This document shows positions 6,097 to 7,042 of a DNA stretch of 7,042 bases, in pieces. Source of the stretch: an uncultured Haemophilus sp. (lineage in GTDB: Bacteria; Pseudomonadota; Gammaproteobacteria; Enterobacterales; Pasteurellaceae); contig NZ_CALJRX010000318.1 in NCBI RefSeq assembly GCF_937976265.1, forward strand, positions 1 to 7,042, written 5' to 3'. Both the position numbers and the translations under genes were made by a program. Under the pieces are notes generated by a model. That model was not told the DNA's origin. It saw only the letters and a program-made list of their open reading frames with translations, and did not search any database. Numbering within the stretch: the stretch's first letter is position 1; each line of letters starts with the position of its first letter.

Positions 6097-6780
6097 ATGG
6101 AATTAGTATTCATTCGTCACGGTTTTAGTGAGTGGAACGCAAAAAATTTATTCACCGGTTGGCGTGATGTAAATTTAACCGAGCGCGGCGTAGAAGAAGC
6201 AAAAGCAGCGGGTAAAAAATTGTTCGAGAAAGGCTATGAGTTCGATATCGCCTTTACCTCTGTTTTAACTCGTGCAATCAAAACCTGTAACATCGTATTG
6301 GAAGAATCTCACCAATTATGGATTCCGCAAGTGAAAAACTGGCGTTTAAATGAACGTCACTACGGTGCGTTACAAGGCTTAGATAAAAAAGCCACCGCCG
6401 AACAATACGGTGACGAACAAGTCCACATTTGGCGTCGTTCTTATGACATTTCTCCTCCAGATTTAGATCCGAAAGATCCCAACTCTGCACATAATGACCG
6501 TCGTTATGCGAACATTCCATCTGATGTGGTACCAAATGCAGAAAACTTAAAATTAACCTTAGAACGCGCATTACCATTCTGGGAAGATCAAATTGCACCA
6601 GCAATGCTTTCTGGTAAACGTGTTTTAGTGGTGGCGCACGGTAACTCTCTACGTGCTTTAGCAAAACACATCATCGGTATTTCTGATGCGGAAATCATGG
6701 ATTTTGAAATCCCAACCGGTCAACCGTTAGTGTTAAAACTTGACGATAAATTAAACTACGTAGAACACTACTATCTTTAA
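6097..6780 (+). CDS. gpmA: 2,3-bisphosphoglycerate-dependent phosphoglycerate mutase
   Basis: Cytoplasmic glycolytic and gluconeogenic enzyme interconverting 3- and 2-phosphoglycerate through a phosphohistidine. The 227-residue length is typical of bacterial dPGM. The N-terminus carries the histidine phosphatase motif FIRHGFSEWN (5-14) with His8 as the phosphorylated residue. Other active-site features are FTGW (19-22), TSVLTRAIKT (54-63, Arg59), LNERHYGALQG (84-94, Glu86 as probable acid/base) and VVAHGNSLRAL (178-188, second His181). The ATG at 6097 has a strong AGGAG (6086-6090) 6 nt upstream. It is followed by a USS-pair terminator and is divergent from envC. Nothing appears truncated. 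Its tryptophan-rich central segment and the full C-terminal tail separate it from generic histidine phosphatases such as CobC or SixA. Confidence 0.98.
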   Translation: MELVFIRHGFSEWNAKNLFTGWRDVNLTERGVEEAKAAGKKLFEKGYEFDIAFTSVLTRAIKTCNIVLEESHQLWIPQVKNWRLNERHYGALQGLDKKATAEQYGDEQVHIWRRSYDISPPDLDPKDPNSAHNDRRYANIPSDVVPNAENLKLTLERALPFWEDQIAPAMLSGKRVLVVAHGNSLRALAKHIIGISDAEIMDFEIPTGQPLVLKLDDKLNYVEHYYL

Positions 6781-6795
6781 TTTATAAATGATTTC

Positions 6796-6825
6796 AAAGT
6801 GCGGTTAATTTTGACCGCACTTTTT
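6796..6825 (+). terminator. USS-pair terminator after gpmA
   Basis: AAAGTGCGGT (6796-6805) and ACCGCACTTT (6814-6823) form a perfect 10-bp stem with an 8-nt loop, followed by a T-run (6821-6825). Both arms contain the full 9-base USS core (6797-6805 and 6814-6822). Closely spaced inverted USSs acting as intrinsic terminators are a known Haemophilus feature. It starts 16 nt after the gpmA stop. The reverse strand lacks a comparable T-tract, so it probably acts mainly rightward. Confidence 0.9.
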
Positions 6826-6843
6826 GTTTAAGGAGAATAACGG

Positions 6844-7042
6844 ATGAAAAAATTACTCGCAGTGATTTTTGCTTTGTTACCTGTTTTGGCCTTTGCAACA
6901 TCACCAAATCATACGGCAAAATCAACTCAAACCAAGTCAGTGAAAACGGCAGTTAAAAAAGTAGAAGCCAAGAAAGCAACTACGCCTAAAACCGTAGCTA
7001 AAACAGCGAAAAAGAAAGCCGATGCAAAAAAAGCAGAAGCGA
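6844..7042 (+). CDS. Lysine/alanine-rich secreted protein of unknown function, N-terminal 66 residues, cut by window edge
   Basis: I do not recognise the family. The ATG at 6844 has AAGGAG (6830-6835) 8 nt upstream. The first 18 residues form a clean signal peptide: MKKLL, a hydrophobic core AVIFALLPVLAFA, and an AFA-T cleavage site. It should therefore be exported to the periplasm or beyond. The visible mature part (19-66) is low complexity: 14 Lys and 10 Ala in 48 residues with only 3 acidic residues, in repeated short units such as VKKVEAKKA, VAKTAKKK and ADAKKAEA. It contains no cysteine, so it is not a lipoprotein. The composition resembles histone H1-like tails, but the signal peptide argues against a nucleoid role. 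Polyanion (LPS, DNA) or cell-wall association is only a guess. The frame is open to the window end. No separate promoter is visible between the gpmA terminator and its ribosome binding site. Confidence 0.8.
   Translation, partial: MKKLLAVIFALLPVLAFATSPNHTAKSTQTKSVKTAVKKVEAKKATTPKTVAKTAKKKADAKKAEA

Noticed and set aside
6278..6664. 128-codon minus-strand open frame
   Set aside because: It lies entirely within gpmA on the other strand; the gpmA frame carries all catalytic motifs and the antisense product has no recognisable features.
1..7042. Mobile element, CRISPR array, tRNA/rRNA or novel defence system
   Set aside because: No transposase, spaced direct repeats, structural RNA signature or unfamiliar multi-gene cluster is visible; all full-length genes belong to well-known families.

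Overview
The window reads as chromosomal DNA from a Pasteurellaceae bacterium, most likely a Haemophilus species. The main clue is the Haemophilus DNA-uptake signal sequence (USS), core AAGTGCGGT or its complement ACCGCACTT, which occurs seven times as a perfect 9-mer in 7 kb. AT-rich base use and close CyaA, NarP and GpmA similarity to what I recall of H. influenzae agree. Gene order and residue differences suggest a relative such as H. parainfluenzae rather than H. influenzae itself, but this is inference.

Left part (1-3786): the 5' end of hemC (heme synthesis) reads leftward out of the window. Divergent from it is a complete cyaA (class I adenylate cyclase, TTG start). The 136-bp gap holds back-to-back promoter candidates. 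After cyaA, a 178-bp gap with an FNR-like box and two promoter-like sequences precedes narP, a nitrate/nitrite response regulator. A strong bidirectional terminator closes narP.

Middle part (3835-5909, minus strand): envC and a yibQ-type polysaccharide deacetylase gene form a two-gene operon with a one-base stop/start overlap. EnvC is a periplasmic coiled-coil protein with a degenerate LytM domain that is expected to activate cell-separation amidases. Both signal-peptide coding regions carry USS copies.

Right part (6097-7042): gpmA (2,3-BPG-dependent phosphoglycerate mutase) is divergent from envC and ends in a terminator made of two inverted USSs. A lysine/alanine-rich secreted protein starts immediately after it and runs off the window.

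The genes are conserved housekeeping and regulatory genes. I see no mobile element, CRISPR array, tRNA/rRNA or defence-type system. The points worth a second look are regulatory and architectural: USSs used as coding sequence for signal peptides and as a terminator, the putative anaerobic control of narP, an inverted repeat over the hemC promoter, and the unnamed basic secreted protein. No stretch longer than 300 bases lacks a gene.
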